Shown: positions 8,797 through 18,355, numbered from the stretch's first letter. The stretch: DNA of 64,000 bases from Prevotella herbatica (GCF_017347605.1 NZ_AP024484.1:2308501-2372500), one strand, 5' to 3'. Translations and numbers: made by a program. Notes: generated from the letters alone by a model not told the origin.

Positions 8797-11700
8797 TTAG
8801 AATTTCACGTTCACACTGATACCATAACTCTTGCGTGATGGCAGAGAACCATATTCTAGTCCCATACCAGTTGTGTTGTTATAGTTTGAATCAGGGTCAA
8901 TGTTAGGAATGTTTTTCCATACAATAAACGGATTACGTGCCACAAGAGATATCGTTAAACCATTGATAGCTTTCTTCAACCATTGTTGAGGTACATCGTA
9001 ACTCAATGTGAGTTCACGGCACTTTATATAAGAGTTATCATAAATGAACATTGATGGAGCATTACGGCATACGTTCATCCAATAATCTTCTGGATTTACA
9101 TAAATATCGTTTTTACGGTAAGTTCCGTCACCATTGTCTATGACTCCAGGAGCGATAAAGCCACCTGTAGGTTTCCAACTGGCTGAACCTTTCGCAATGC
9201 CAGCTTCCTGACGCTGTTCTTCTGATTTATACCAATCTTCACGACCAGCCAAAGTTTCTTTTGCCTTTCCTGATTCGTAAGATGCACGGGCTGACATGGA
9301 ATACAAGTCTGCACCAACTTTTACGTCAAATATTGCATTTAATGACAAGTTCTTATATGTAAGAGTCGTAGTAATACCTCCTGTCCATTTCCAAGAAGCA
9401 TTTCCCAAAACGTGATTGCTTTTGTCGTATTCAGGCAAACCCGTTGATGGATTAATGAGAATCTGTCCTGCATCGTTTCTCTTGAAATCTGGACCAACAA
9501 TAGAACCGAAGTTCTCACCAACTTTAGCTGCAACTTGAACATCAAGCCAAGAGGCTTTTTCAAGTTCAAACATATCCATGTTGTCAACTAATCTTTTCAC
9601 CTTATTACTATTCTTAGAGAAATTGAGATTCAAATCCCAAGAGAAGTCTTTTGTCTGTATGGGGCGTGTGTTAAGTGCTATTTCAACACCTTTGTTATCT
9701 ATTTCACCTGCGTTAATCAATCTATATGTATAACCTGATGTCCATGATGAAGCCATACCCATAATTTGGTTCTTACTTTTCTGTGAATAGTAAGTGATGT
9801 CAAGTCCCATTCTGTTGTTGAGGAACTTCGTTTCAACACCAATTTCGAAAGAGTTTGTTCTTGTTGGCTTTAAGTCTTTGTTTGGAATTGTATTGTTGTT
9901 GATGTATCCTATAGTGTATCCTGGATATGTAAACTTAGATTTAGTATATACTAGTCCAAGCTGATATGGATCTGTATCACTACCTACCTGTGCCCACGAC
10001 ATGCGCAACTTACCATAAGGAAGTAGATTGCCGAGTTTTGTTAATTCAGAGAAAACGAAACTTCCCGAGAATGAAGGATAAACATATACGTTGTTGCTTG
10101 TTGGTAGGGTAGAACTCTGGTCGCCACGTAATGTTGCGTCAAGATATAAAAGATGTTTCCAACCAAGGTTTACAGAACCATAAAGAGAATTAATTTGTTT
10201 ACGATATGTATTCTGCTCCAAACTAATCTCATTGAAACTCATCAAAGCTTTGACATCACGTATCTGCATGTCTTGCGCTGTGGTTATAGTCGTGAGATTA
10301 TTCACTTTATATATACTTCCACCAAGTGTCGCATTGAGGTCAAAGTCGCCCCAGCTATTGTTGTAAAGGGCAAGAGCTTCAAAGTTATACATGCGGTTGC
10401 GGAAGTTACTGTCTTGCATACGACCAGCTTCAAATCCTGGTGTTGTTGGAGCCTTGAAATCCTCGAATGTAAACCAGTTGAGGTCGGCACCCATCGTTGT
10501 CTGTAACTTCAAGTGTTTGTCTATGTTCCAAACAATCTTACCTGTAAGACGGAATTGGTCTTTTTTAGAATCGTTGGAATTTTTATATACATCCCAATAT
10601 GGGTTCACATTATATGGGTCCATTCCGTTCCAGTTGGCATAATCTCCGTTGGCATCCTGATAAGTTTTCAACCAAGCCTGATTGTATGTAGTAGCCAAAG
10701 TCATTAGATTCTTTCCAATGTTTGACTTGCTGTCACCTAGAGCTGGACGGTTTTTAACATCCTCACGTGTGTAGTTAGCGCTGAAATCGAAGTCAACATT
10801 ACCTACAGATGTGTTGGTGCGCAAGTTGAAAATGTCACGACTCATGTGAGTCTTTGGCACAATATCCTTGTTGCGCATGTCGGTATATGTGAAACGCATA
10901 CCAGTCTTTCCGTTGTTAACTCCAACAATTGCTGTGTTTGTCGCAGTAAAACCAGAACGGAAGAAATCTGAGGTGTTATCTGGTATAATCATATATGGAC
11001 GTTGTACACCATCAAAATATTTCAGGCTGTTAAGTGCATCGGCTTTAGGTCCCCAACTCTTGTTGGTGTTTGACACAGCATCAATACTATATGTGCCGTT
11101 ACTGCCCATACCATAAGTCTGCTGGATATTATTCCACTTAGCCAATTGGGTATCCATTGTAACGGAACCATTGTATTCAACGCTGAATTTATCTTTTCCT
11201 GCTTTTTTAGTTGTGATGAGTATCACACCATGAGAAGCACGGCTACCATAGAGTGCAGAAGCCGCTGGACCTTTTAATACAGACATTGTCTCTATATCAT
11301 CTGGGTTGATACTTGATATTCCGTCACCAAGGTCAAATCCTCCTGATGTACCAGCACTACCATAATTGGTATTGTCCAAAGGGACACCATCTACTACATA
11401 CAATGGTTGGTTGTTACCTGTCATCTCTGTGCTACCACGAAGAATTACTCGTGTAGAACCTGATGCACCACCTGCAGTCTGACTGACAACTAGTCCTGGA
11501 ATCTTACCAGCGAGAGAATTTATTACGTTTGTCTCTTTAGCCTTAGTAAGTTCTTCACCTTTGACCTCGCCGATTCCATAACCAAGAGCCTTTCTGTCAC
11601 GCTTAATACCTAAAGCCGTAACAACTACTTCATCAATCATCTTTTTGTCTTCAGCAAGTACCACATTCATGTTGTTATTTGCTTTAACGGTCATGGTTTT

Positions 11701-11973
11701 GTATCCTACATAGCTTATTTCCAATAATGTACCAGGTTTAGCATCAAGGCTGAAATGACCATTGGCATCAGTTACTGTGCCCATACCTTTACCTTTTACA
11801 ACGATACTAGCCCCGATGATAGGTTCGCTACCGTCGGTAACAGAACCAGAGATATTCTGAGTCTGCTGTACGATAGTTACACTTGGTTTAGCCTGCATTT
11901 GGATAGTTCCGGCTAGTGGTAAAGTCAGACCAATAGCAAGCATGTGAACTAATTTCCGATTACTTTTCTTCAT
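8797..11973 (-). CDS. SusC/RagA-family TonB-dependent outer-membrane transporter
   Basis: This 1058-residue protein has a signal peptide (cut near MQA-KPS), an N-terminal carboxypeptidase-regulatory-like domain (about 40-110: ISGSVTDGSEPIIGASIVV, GHFSLDA, EISYVGYKT), a TonB-box region (EVVVTALGI, about 115-123), a plug domain (about 125-240, with LRGSTEMTG and PLYVVDGVPLDN) and a beta-barrel ending in an aromatic residue (SVNVKF). It imports beta-glucan oligosaccharides through the outer membrane using TonB. Full length for the family. It follows the GH16 gene by 38 bp and precedes susD. No frameshift is seen. Confidence 0.95.
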   Translation of the reverse strand: MKKSNRKLVHMLAIGLTLPLAGTIQMQAKPSVTIVQQTQNISGSVTDGSEPIIGASIVVKGKGMGTVTDANGHFSLDAKPGTLLEISYVGYKTMTVKANNNMNVVLAEDKKMIDEVVVTALGIKRDRKALGYGIGEVKGEELTKAKETNVINSLAGKIPGLVVSQTAGGASGSTRVILRGSTEMTGNNQPLYVVDGVPLDNTNYGSAGTSGGFDLGDGISSINPDDIETMSVLKGPAASALYGSRASHGVILITTKKAGKDKFSVEYNGSVTMDTQLAKWNNIQQTYGMGSNGTYSIDAVSNTNKSWGPKADALNSLKYFDGVQRPYMIIPDNTSDFFRSGFTATNTAIVGVNNGKTGMRFTYTDMRNKDIVPKTHMSRDIFNLRTNTSVGNVDFDFSANYTREDVKNRPALGDSKSNIGKNLMTLATTYNQAWLKTYQDANGDYANWNGMDPYNVNPYWDVYKNSNDSKKDQFRLTGKIVWNIDKHLKLQTTMGADLNWFTFEDFKAPTTPGFEAGRMQDSNFRNRMYNFEALALYNNSWGDFDLNATLGGSIYKVNNLTTITTAQDMQIRDVKALMSFNEISLEQNTYRKQINSLYGSVNLGWKHLLYLDATLRGDQSSTLPTSNNVYVYPSFSGSFVFSELTKLGNLLPYGKLRMSWAQVGSDTDPYQLGLVYTKSKFTYPGYTIGYINNNTIPNKDLKPTRTNSFEIGVETKFLNNRMGLDITYYSQKSKNQIMGMASSWTSGYTYRLINAGEIDNKGVEIALNTRPIQTKDFSWDLNLNFSKNSNKVKRLVDNMDMFELEKASWLDVQVAAKVGENFGSIVGPDFKRNDAGQILINPSTGLPEYDKSNHVLGNASWKWTGGITTTLTYKNLSLNAIFDVKVGADLYSMSARASYESGKAKETLAGREDWYKSEEQRQEAGIAKGSASWKPTGGFIAPGVIDNGDGTYRKNDIYVNPEDYWMNVCRNAPSMFIYDNSYIKCRELTLSYDVPQQWLKKAINGLTISLVARNPFIVWKNIPNIDPDSNYNNTTGMGLEYGSLPSRKSYGISVNVKF

Positions 11974-12011
11974 CTTCTTAAATTTAGGTTTTTATTATTT
12001 ATTAGTTATTC

Positions 12012-12995
12012 TTATTCTATTATTTTCTTACCGTTGTGGATGTATATTCCGTCCCAAGAAGGTTTGCCATTCAATTTCATACCATTTATTGAATAATATG
12101 CTGTGTCTTTTTTCCCTTGGGTATATACATTTTTCAGTCCTGCAGTTTCCTGTGTATAGACATTAACTTTTCCTTCTTCCTGATATATCCTTACATAGTC
12201 AATATACATTTTAGCCTCACAACCTTCTGTAGGTAGTGCGGTGATGTTTTCTGCGTTGAGAATATTTGGATAATCTCCACCAACAGCCATATTAAATAAA
12301 ATATAAAATGGTTTATGGAAATAATTATATGAGTCATACTCGTTGGTTATTGTAGCCTCATAATATGGTTTGGTTGAATTATCAAGATAGAAACGCAGAT
12401 AACTGTCATCCCATACAGCCGTGAATATATGATAGTCACCTGTTATGTCATATTCACTGGTAACGGCACCTGTCGTCCACATGCGGTGGTCTGTTAAACT
12501 GCTACCCCAATGAATGCAACCTGAGAATAATCGCTCTTGAGTTGAATTCTTAATACCATCTGAATGTCCGGCTTCCAGAATATCAATTTCTCCACATGCA
12601 GGCCAACCTACATTCTGCGGATCTTCACCCATCAACCAGAATGCTGGCCACAATCCGTTTGCTAATTTTGGCATCTTTATTCTAGCTTCAATCTTTCCAT
12701 GTTTGAAGTTCACCTTTGTGCTGGAATTTATACGTCCGGAAGTAAAAGACTTTCCGTTGTGTGATTCCCTGCGGGCGATAATAACAAGATTGCCATTCTC
12801 TATATTTACATTGGAACTACTATTTGTATAACACTGAAGTTCGTTGTTGTATGGATTGTCTAATACTTCAACATTCCAGTTCTTATTCAAAGAGTTTTCA
12901 TTAAATTCATCACTCCATACAAGTTTGTAGTTTTGTGCATGAATAGATAAAGGAATAGTGTAAAACAGTAAATAGATTATAAACTTTATTTTCAT
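12012..12995 (-). CDS. GH16 endo-beta-glucanase (laminarinase/lichenase type)
   Basis: This 327-residue protein has a plain signal peptide (cut near IHA-QNY, no lipobox). The GH16 catalytic motif is GEIDILE, with Glu136 the likely nucleophile, Asp138 the assisting residue and Glu141 the acid/base. Supporting segments are LVWSDEF, NGLWPAFWLMG and MYIDYVRIYQ. GH16 enzymes of this type cut beta-1,3 or mixed-linkage beta-1,3/1,4-glucans internally. The last 30 residues (YYSINGMKLNG, then GIYIHNGKKIIE) form a short C-terminal domain like those found on many Prevotella secreted proteins. It is the first gene of the operon, just downstream of the predicted HTCS-responsive promoter. Confidence 0.92.
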   Translation of the reverse strand: MKIKFIIYLLFYTIPLSIHAQNYKLVWSDEFNENSLNKNWNVEVLDNPYNNELQCYTNSSSNVNIENGNLVIIARRESHNGKSFTSGRINSSTKVNFKHGKIEARIKMPKLANGLWPAFWLMGEDPQNVGWPACGEIDILEAGHSDGIKNSTQERLFSGCIHWGSSLTDHRMWTTGAVTSEYDITGDYHIFTAVWDDSYLRFYLDNSTKPYYEATITNEYDSYNYFHKPFYILFNMAVGGDYPNILNAENITALPTEGCEAKMYIDYVRIYQEEGKVNVYTQETAGLKNVYTQGKKDTAYYSINGMKLNGKPSWDGIYIHNGKKIIE

Positions 12996-13022
12996 GATTG
13001 ATTTTTGTTACCAAATTCGTGG

Positions 13023-13079
13023 CAAAATTAATCCAATACTTCATAGCATAGGTTTCAAAACAAACAGAAAAAGTTTCAA
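13023..13079 (-). promoter_or_regulatory. Promoter and candidate HTCS binding site of the beta-glucan operon
   Basis: On the minus strand TAATTTTG (13023-13030) fits the -7 element, giving a leader of about 20 nt before the GH16 ATG. Upstream, TTGAAAC occurs twice in direct orientation (plus-strand GTTTCAA at 13052-13058 and 13073-13079), exactly 21 bp apart, two helical turns. That is the arrangement expected for an AraC-type HTCS dimer activating a promoter. No -33 element is evident, which fits an activator-dependent promoter. Confidence 0.5.
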
Positions 13080-13101
13080 TACTGACATATAATCAGTATT
13101 G
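13077..13101 (-). terminator. Hairpin after the HTCS gene
   Basis: CAATACTGA (13077-13085) and TCAGTATTG (13093-13101) form a 9-bp stem with a 7-nt loop. On the minus strand it follows the HTCS stop codon by about 30 nt and leads into AAACTTTTT. It may end the HTCS transcript. It overlaps the upstream TTGAAAC repeat, so a regulatory role is also possible. Confidence 0.4.
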
Positions 13102-13132
13102 GAATTTTGCCATAATATAGTAAAGTGCTTAT

Positions 13133-16100
13133 TTACAGATATTTACTTGGAGAAACTCCAAAATGCTTCTTAAATGTGGTGCTGAAGTGTTTTACGTTCG
13201 CAAAGCCTGTCATAACAGAAACATCTAATACCGAATTACCTTCTTTTATTAAAACGGCGGCACGTTCGAGACGCAAAATCCTTATAAAATCCTGTGGAGT
13301 CTGAGACGTAAGAGCTTTTAGTTTGCCATAGAACAGAGTACGGCTCATAGCCATTTCTATACATAGGTCGTCTATTTTGAAATCAGTATCAGATATTTTA
13401 TCCATAACTATCTTTGTGGCTTTCTCAATAAACTTACGGTCGTTATTGTTCATGTGGCTAATTGTACTATCATCAGGTTGCACGTTCCTTGCCATGTCAA
13501 TAGATCGCCCCATATAATATTTGCTAAGTATGCGTCTGTTTCTTAACATACTTTCTATCTTACCCTTTAATATTGCTACGTCAAATGGCTTTGTGATATA
13601 ATCGTCTGCGCCTACATTCAATCCACCGATAACGAAGTCTCTGCCTGACTTGGCTGTTAATAAAATAACAGGTAAAAAAGATGTATCTGGATTTTCCTTT
13701 ATGATTTTGCAGAATTCATCTCCGTCCATTCCTGGCATCATAACATCAGATACAATAATATCGCATACTTCATTATCAAGATATCTCTGCGCCTCTTCTG
13801 CACTCTCCACTGTGACAACATTATAATTATTTCGAAATGTCATGCTGATATAATTACGCAGTTCGGCATTATCGTCAACAAACAGCATGATGTCTTTTGA
13901 TTTATCATTTGTCAATTGTACATCCTCTTCTCTAGCTATAGATTCTATTGGTAATATGTCTTTGTTGTTATTCCTATCTGCATCCTGTTTATCAATAAAA
14001 TCCATGAGATGTTCAAAGCCTCTTTTCAGTCTTATATGGAAAACCGTTCCGCTATTCTCCAAACTATTGAATGTGAGACTTCCTTTATGGAGTTTTATAA
14101 GTCTGTGCGTTAGCATAAGTCCTAGTCCGCTTCCCGTCTCATTGGAATTGATTGCATTATCGGCTCTGTAGAAATTCTGAAATATATGTTTTTGTGCCGT
14201 TTGTGGAATACCGATTCCATTATCAGCGATATCTATGCATATCTCATTATCTTCAATCCGTGCGCATATATTTATATATCCACCTTCTGGAGTATATTTC
14301 ACTGCATTTGAAATCAAATTTTCAAATATGCTGTCTGCCATATTTGTATCCATCCATACATTTTCTTCTTCTGGACATGATTCTAATGCTATTATTATAT
14401 TTTTTTGAGATGTTCGTGGAACAAATTTTTCTATTTGTGTTTGTAATAATTGTTTAAGATTTAATGGACTTACGCACATGTTTACTTCATCGTTGTCGGC
14501 TTTCTGGAAATCAAGTAATTTTGTAACCATTTTCAACAACTTTCCACCATTTTGCCTTGCTACATTCAGATACTTTCTAGTTGTATCGCTGAGCGAATTA
14601 TCGGCAGCTATATCATTGAGCGGTGCTAGGATGAGGCTAAGAGGTGTACGAATATCATGGGCTGTATTAACGAAGAAGTTTATTTTTTCGTTAAAATACC
14701 TACGTTCCAAACGTTCCAAATAAAATCTCCAAGCAGCATAAGCTAAACCGCACATTATACATATATATATAAACCATGCAAAAAATGTGTTCCACCATGG
14801 TTGATTTACAGTTATGTCCAACGACTTTGTATCAAGAACTCTGCCGTCATTGCGACTAATACTTCGTATCAGTAACTTATAATTACCAGAAGGAAGATTT
14901 GTGTATTTCACGTTTTGTGCTTCGGATGGTGCACTCCATTGCCGGTCAAAGCCATCAAGCATATACTGATAGACTATATCATGTTGGTATTTGTAGTTTA
15001 TGCTTTCAAAATCTATCTCAAATGTATTCTTGTCGTAATCCAGCGTTATGTCTCCTGAGGCAAGCATATCATAAAGTCTACCGTTAAGATCAGAGTCTTT
15101 ATCCGTGGTATTGTCGTTTCCAAGAAGCGATATTTTAGTCAAAATTAGTTTTGCATTGTATGTAAGGTGTGATATTCTGTCCGGATTTATCACCACAGCA
15201 CCGCTGCTGCTACCGAATACCATTTTCCCGTCGGAAAGTCTGCACACCGACATTCGTTTGTATTCCCTATCAAGCCCTCTTACAAAATTTATATCAATAA
15301 CGTCATTTCCCTTTTCTGGAAGAATGAGCGATAATCCCATATCTGTACTTGCGAATATGCGATTTTGGTTGTCTTTTTCTAATGTGTAAACCGTATTAGA
15401 CGGTAGTCCGTTGGCTTTTGTTATTGTTTGTTTTATCACATGTTTCTTCATGTCATAGATATAGATTCCTCCGCCGTCTGTAGCTATCCATGCCGTATTA
15501 TGGTTGACAAACAAGATAGACTGTACATAAGAGTTTATATCTTTACCCGGAAACTCTGAAGCTAGAAAATACTGTTTAAAACTACCGCTTTCCTTGTTTA
15601 CCGCAAAAAAACCATTTACCGTACCAACAGCTATTCGTCCATCTGGCATGTCGGTAATGCATTGTACTAACTGAATGGGATAATACTTTTTCTTGTTTCC
15701 GTCAACTTGCACAAGGTCTCCGTTAAGACACCCAATCCACAGCGTATTGTCATTGTCTTTCCACAAGGAATATACATAATCAGTTTTTAAAGTACCTTTA
15801 CTGACACTATATATACTGCATGCCCTTCCTTCACTGTTTATTGAATATACTCCGTTCCCATAAGTCCCAGCAAGAACACCGCTAGCATTACGGCATAATG
15901 TAAGTACAACCTTGTCTGTCATTGCATGATGCCATATACCTAATTTCTTGTTATATATACTCACGCCTCTGTCTGTGGCAAACCATATATTACCGTCTTG
16001 AGTCTCAAGAACATCATTTACGTTATTATTTATCAGCGACTGGTTATTTAGATATTCATGCTGAAATAATTTCATTACATTATCTGTTGGATAAGCGATG

Positions 16101-17080
16101 TCAATACCTCCTGAATATGAGCCAATCCAGATGTTGCCATAGTGATCCCTACATATATCATATATGCCATTACCATGAAGAACATTTCCGGTATTATCAT
16201 CGGCATTGAACAGCAGACTGACGGTTGTACCGTCTCTTTTTGCAGCATACACACCACCTCCGTCAACACCAATTAGCATCATCTTTTTATCCATTGGAAT
16301 AATACTTCTTACAGGGGTCTTTGGTAAATTGTCAAAAGCTTTAAATTTTGAAATCTTGTGATGGTGCATATCATATATCTTGATACCTTGTTGAAATGTA
16401 CCTATCCAAAGGTATGATGTAAGTTTATCATAATAGGTCACCTGTGCGTTTATTTTATTTAGAATATTTGCCGCTTTATATCTTTTGGTATCAACAAATA
16501 TAATTCCGTCATTGGCGCATGCTATAAGGGAATTTCCTACATGATTCAATTTATTTATATATCTATTTCTAATAACTCTTATAAGTTTTTTGTTTGGAGT
16601 AATAGTATATAGTCCTGTATTCATGGCGAACCATATATTATAGTTCTTATCAACGTAAACATCGTTTAGTATAATCTCTCCATGAATAAGACTATCTAGA
16701 GATAGCTTGTTTTCAAAGCTATCAAGTCTTCTGTTATATATAAATAAATTCCCCTTGTTATCAAAAGCGTATATGCTTGCATTAGCAATAAAAACTCTTA
16801 CGTTACGCCCGCTTGCATCGCTATACATTTTTGTGGTCTTAAAATTGTAGTTCTTTATCTGAATTCCGTTGTAGCGGTCTATTCCGTTTTTTGAACTGAA
16901 CCACATTCCCCCATAAGGACCTTCAATTATAGAATATATTCGCTGACTCGAAAGTCCGCTACTCATACCTAGATGATCGAAAATAAACATGTCGCGACTA
17001 TATTGTGGCAATACATTTGCATGCAATATACTAGCTATACTAACTGCGATTACAAGGCATATAGTTCTTAAATTTCTCAT
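13133..17080 (-). CDS. Hybrid two-component system (HTCS) sensor-regulator of the beta-glucan locus
   Basis: This 1315-residue protein puts a whole two-component system in one chain: signal/anchor (about 5-22), a periplasmic sensor of repeated propeller blades (about 35-650, e.g. GMWFSSKNGIDRYNG, GNIWIGSYSGGID), a Y_Y_Y domain, one membrane helix (WFIYICIMCGLAYAAW), a histidine kinase (His808 in TAHDIRTP; ATP site ENLISNAVKY, DNGIGIP, GSGLGL), a receiver (phospho-acceptor Asp1112 in VSDVMMPG) and a C-terminal AraC-type DNA-binding domain ending in FGVSPSKYL. It would sense a beta-glucan oligosaccharide in the periplasm and activate the operon that follows it. The ATG at 17080 is preferred to a TTG at 17101. 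TATTTTTG on the minus strand (17139-17146) is its likely -7 box. Confidence 0.95.
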   Translation of the reverse strand: MRNLRTICLVIAVSIASILHANVLPQYSRDMFIFDHLGMSSGLSSQRIYSIIEGPYGGMWFSSKNGIDRYNGIQIKNYNFKTTKMYSDASGRNVRVFIANASIYAFDNKGNLFIYNRRLDSFENKLSLDSLIHGEIILNDVYVDKNYNIWFAMNTGLYTITPNKKLIRVIRNRYINKLNHVGNSLIACANDGIIFVDTKRYKAANILNKINAQVTYYDKLTSYLWIGTFQQGIKIYDMHHHKISKFKAFDNLPKTPVRSIIPMDKKMMLIGVDGGGVYAAKRDGTTVSLLFNADDNTGNVLHGNGIYDICRDHYGNIWIGSYSGGIDIAYPTDNVMKLFQHEYLNNQSLINNNVNDVLETQDGNIWFATDRGVSIYNKKLGIWHHAMTDKVVLTLCRNASGVLAGTYGNGVYSINSEGRACSIYSVSKGTLKTDYVYSLWKDNDNTLWIGCLNGDLVQVDGNKKKYYPIQLVQCITDMPDGRIAVGTVNGFFAVNKESGSFKQYFLASEFPGKDINSYVQSILFVNHNTAWIATDGGGIYIYDMKKHVIKQTITKANGLPSNTVYTLEKDNQNRIFASTDMGLSLILPEKGNDVIDINFVRGLDREYKRMSVCRLSDGKMVFGSSSGAVVINPDRISHLTYNAKLILTKISLLGNDNTTDKDSDLNGRLYDMLASGDITLDYDKNTFEIDFESINYKYQHDIVYQYMLDGFDRQWSAPSEAQNVKYTNLPSGNYKLLIRSISRNDGRVLDTKSLDITVNQPWWNTFFAWFIYICIMCGLAYAAWRFYLERLERRYFNEKINFFVNTAHDIRTPLSLILAPLNDIAADNSLSDTTRKYLNVARQNGGKLLKMVTKLLDFQKADNDEVNMCVSPLNLKQLLQTQIEKFVPRTSQKNIIIALESCPEEENVWMDTNMADSIFENLISNAVKYTPEGGYINICARIEDNEICIDIADNGIGIPQTAQKHIFQNFYRADNAINSNETGSGLGLMLTHRLIKLHKGSLTFNSLENSGTVFHIRLKRGFEHLMDFIDKQDADRNNNKDILPIESIAREEDVQLTNDKSKDIMLFVDDNAELRNYISMTFRNNYNVVTVESAEEAQRYLDNEVCDIIVSDVMMPGMDGDEFCKIIKENPDTSFLPVILLTAKSGRDFVIGGLNVGADDYITKPFDVAILKGKIESMLRNRRILSKYYMGRSIDMARNVQPDDSTISHMNNNDRKFIEKATKIVMDKISDTDFKIDDLCIEMAMSRTLFYGKLKALTSQTPQDFIRILRLERAAVLIKEGNSVLDVSVMTGFANVKHFSTTFKKHFGVSPSKYL

Positions 17081-17332
17081 ATGTAAAAAATTACGGCTCA
17101 ACTTTCAAAATAGATTAATGTAAAATCACTTACAATTGCAAAAATAGTAAATTAATCTGATTCATCCTAAAAATCTGTTATTTTTGTAGAAATCATCTGA
17201 TTCTTCATGGTTATAATAGCATTAATTTGATATATTTAACCCAACAAGTTTTAAGAAAATATAAAGTAACGGTGGTATTGTAAGTGATTGTCTTTTTTAA
17301 CTTAACTTTGTGCAAGATATATATAATTGAAT

Positions 17333-17821
17333 ATGAAAATAAGGATACTCCCAATATTGTTTATACTTTGTGCTTTGACAAGTAATGTTGATGCTCAGGT
17401 AAAGGGCGTACTTATTGATATAGAGACGAGACAGCCGATAGACGGTGTAGCTATTTATACCAATACGAATAAAAAAATCTACTCTGACAAAAACGGACAC
17501 TTCTTTATCTCTGACCCAAACTGTACTAGCATAACGCTTACTCATAATAGTTATGTTAGAAGAAATATGGAACTTAAGAACATGAAAGATTCAACTTTCC
17601 TTATTCCAAAAGCAATAACAATAAACACAGTCGTGATAACAGCTAAAGCTCCCAAGATAGGCTTTAGTACAAGTAGCATGGTATCTAATTTGTTTAATGA
17701 TCCAATGACTTCTCCTAAAGGTCCTTCAGGAATAGACTTGTTGAGTATATTTGAAAAAAGTAGGAGTAAGGTGAAAAAAAGTGTGATGAGAAGGGCACAT
17801 GATGCTGTGAAAAAATATTAG
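17333..17821 (+). CDS. Small exported protein with a carboxypeptidase-regulatory-like domain
   Basis: This 162-residue protein has a signal peptide (MKIRILPILFILCALTS, cut near VDA-QVK). Residues about 22-95 resemble the CarboxypepD_reg-like fold that starts SusC proteins (VKGVLIDIETRQPIDGVAIYT, GHFFISDPN, ITLTHNSYVRR). There is no plug or barrel, and the last 60 residues are basic and unassigned. The ATG at 17333 is used; an in-frame TTG lies 6 nt upstream. TAACTTTG at 17303-17310 is a likely -7 box. It is divergent from the HTCS gene across a 250-bp spacer. Its function is unknown; it could be a cell-envelope protein. Confidence 0.7.
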   Translation: MKIRILPILFILCALTSNVDAQVKGVLIDIETRQPIDGVAIYTNTNKKIYSDKNGHFFISDPNCTSITLTHNSYVRRNMELKNMKDSTFLIPKAITINTVVITAKAPKIGFSTSSMVSNLFNDPMTSPKGPSGIDLLSIFEKSRSKVKKSVMRRAHDAVKKY

Positions 17822-17822
17822 A

Positions 17823-17843
17823 ATTTTGTTTCATAAACAAAAT
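17823..17843 (+). terminator. AT-rich hairpin after the 17.3 kb gene
   Basis: ATTTTGTTT and AAACAAAAT form a perfect 9-bp stem with a 3-nt loop, 1 nt after the stop codon. There is only one G-C pair and no real T-run, so terminator function is uncertain. Confidence 0.35.
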
Positions 17844-17994
17844 CTTCTAGGTATTTGATATTTTGAAAAATGTACATAGGTTTTGCAAAAAGATAAGCGT
17901 CTAAATGTCTATTTATTGGTAATCAGTAAGTTAGATAGCTTTTAGTTGAAAACATCGTGTCTGCATAATGTCAAATATGATTTCCTTTTCCATA

Positions 17995-18082
17995 TAGAAA
18001 CGTAAACGTTTGATCGTAGAAACGCAAACTTCGTATCGTAGAAACGTTAACGTTTGATCATAAGAATGCAGACGTTTGTTCG
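17995..18082. repeat. 22-bp tandem repeat, four units (array 1)
   Basis: Four contiguous 22-bp units begin at 17995, 18017, 18039 and 18061. Most start TAGAAACG, contain the palindromic core AAACGTTT or a variant, and end ATCG or similar. The fourth unit is degenerate and decay continues beyond 18082. The same unit forms array 2 at 57385-57495. This lies in the 680-bp spacer before purL, which holds no gene. Confidence 0.85.
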
Positions 18083-18309
18083 TGAAAACGATTTTCTATC
18101 CGCAGTAAGTCGTAAAATCAATAAAATCACACTATTAGAGCTGAGTATATTCATTGTATAATCGAGATTAAGTCTAAGTTTATATGATAAAACCGCATTT
18201 ATTGCATCACTAAAAACGGCATTGTAACGTCACTTGATTATTGTAGATTTACAACTTAGTATGCTGATAATCAATGCTTAGTCACTACGACGCTATATTT
18301 TTCTAAAAT

Positions 18310-18336
18310 CATATGTGCGCGCATGTGCGCATACAT
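18310..18336. other. 27-bp alternating pyrimidine-purine tract (possible Z-DNA)
   Basis: Every base from 18310 to 18336 alternates pyrimidine-purine, with the central part rich in GC and GT steps (GTGCGCGCATGTGCGC). It stands out in a very AT-rich spacer, about 100-130 bp upstream of the purL -33 element. Confidence 0.6.
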
Positions 18337-18355
18337 TATATAAAGTGCCTCATAT

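Noticed and set aside
10153..10506. 117-codon plus-strand frame inside susC
   Set aside because: It is a shadow of the susC barrel region without signal, domain or promoter.
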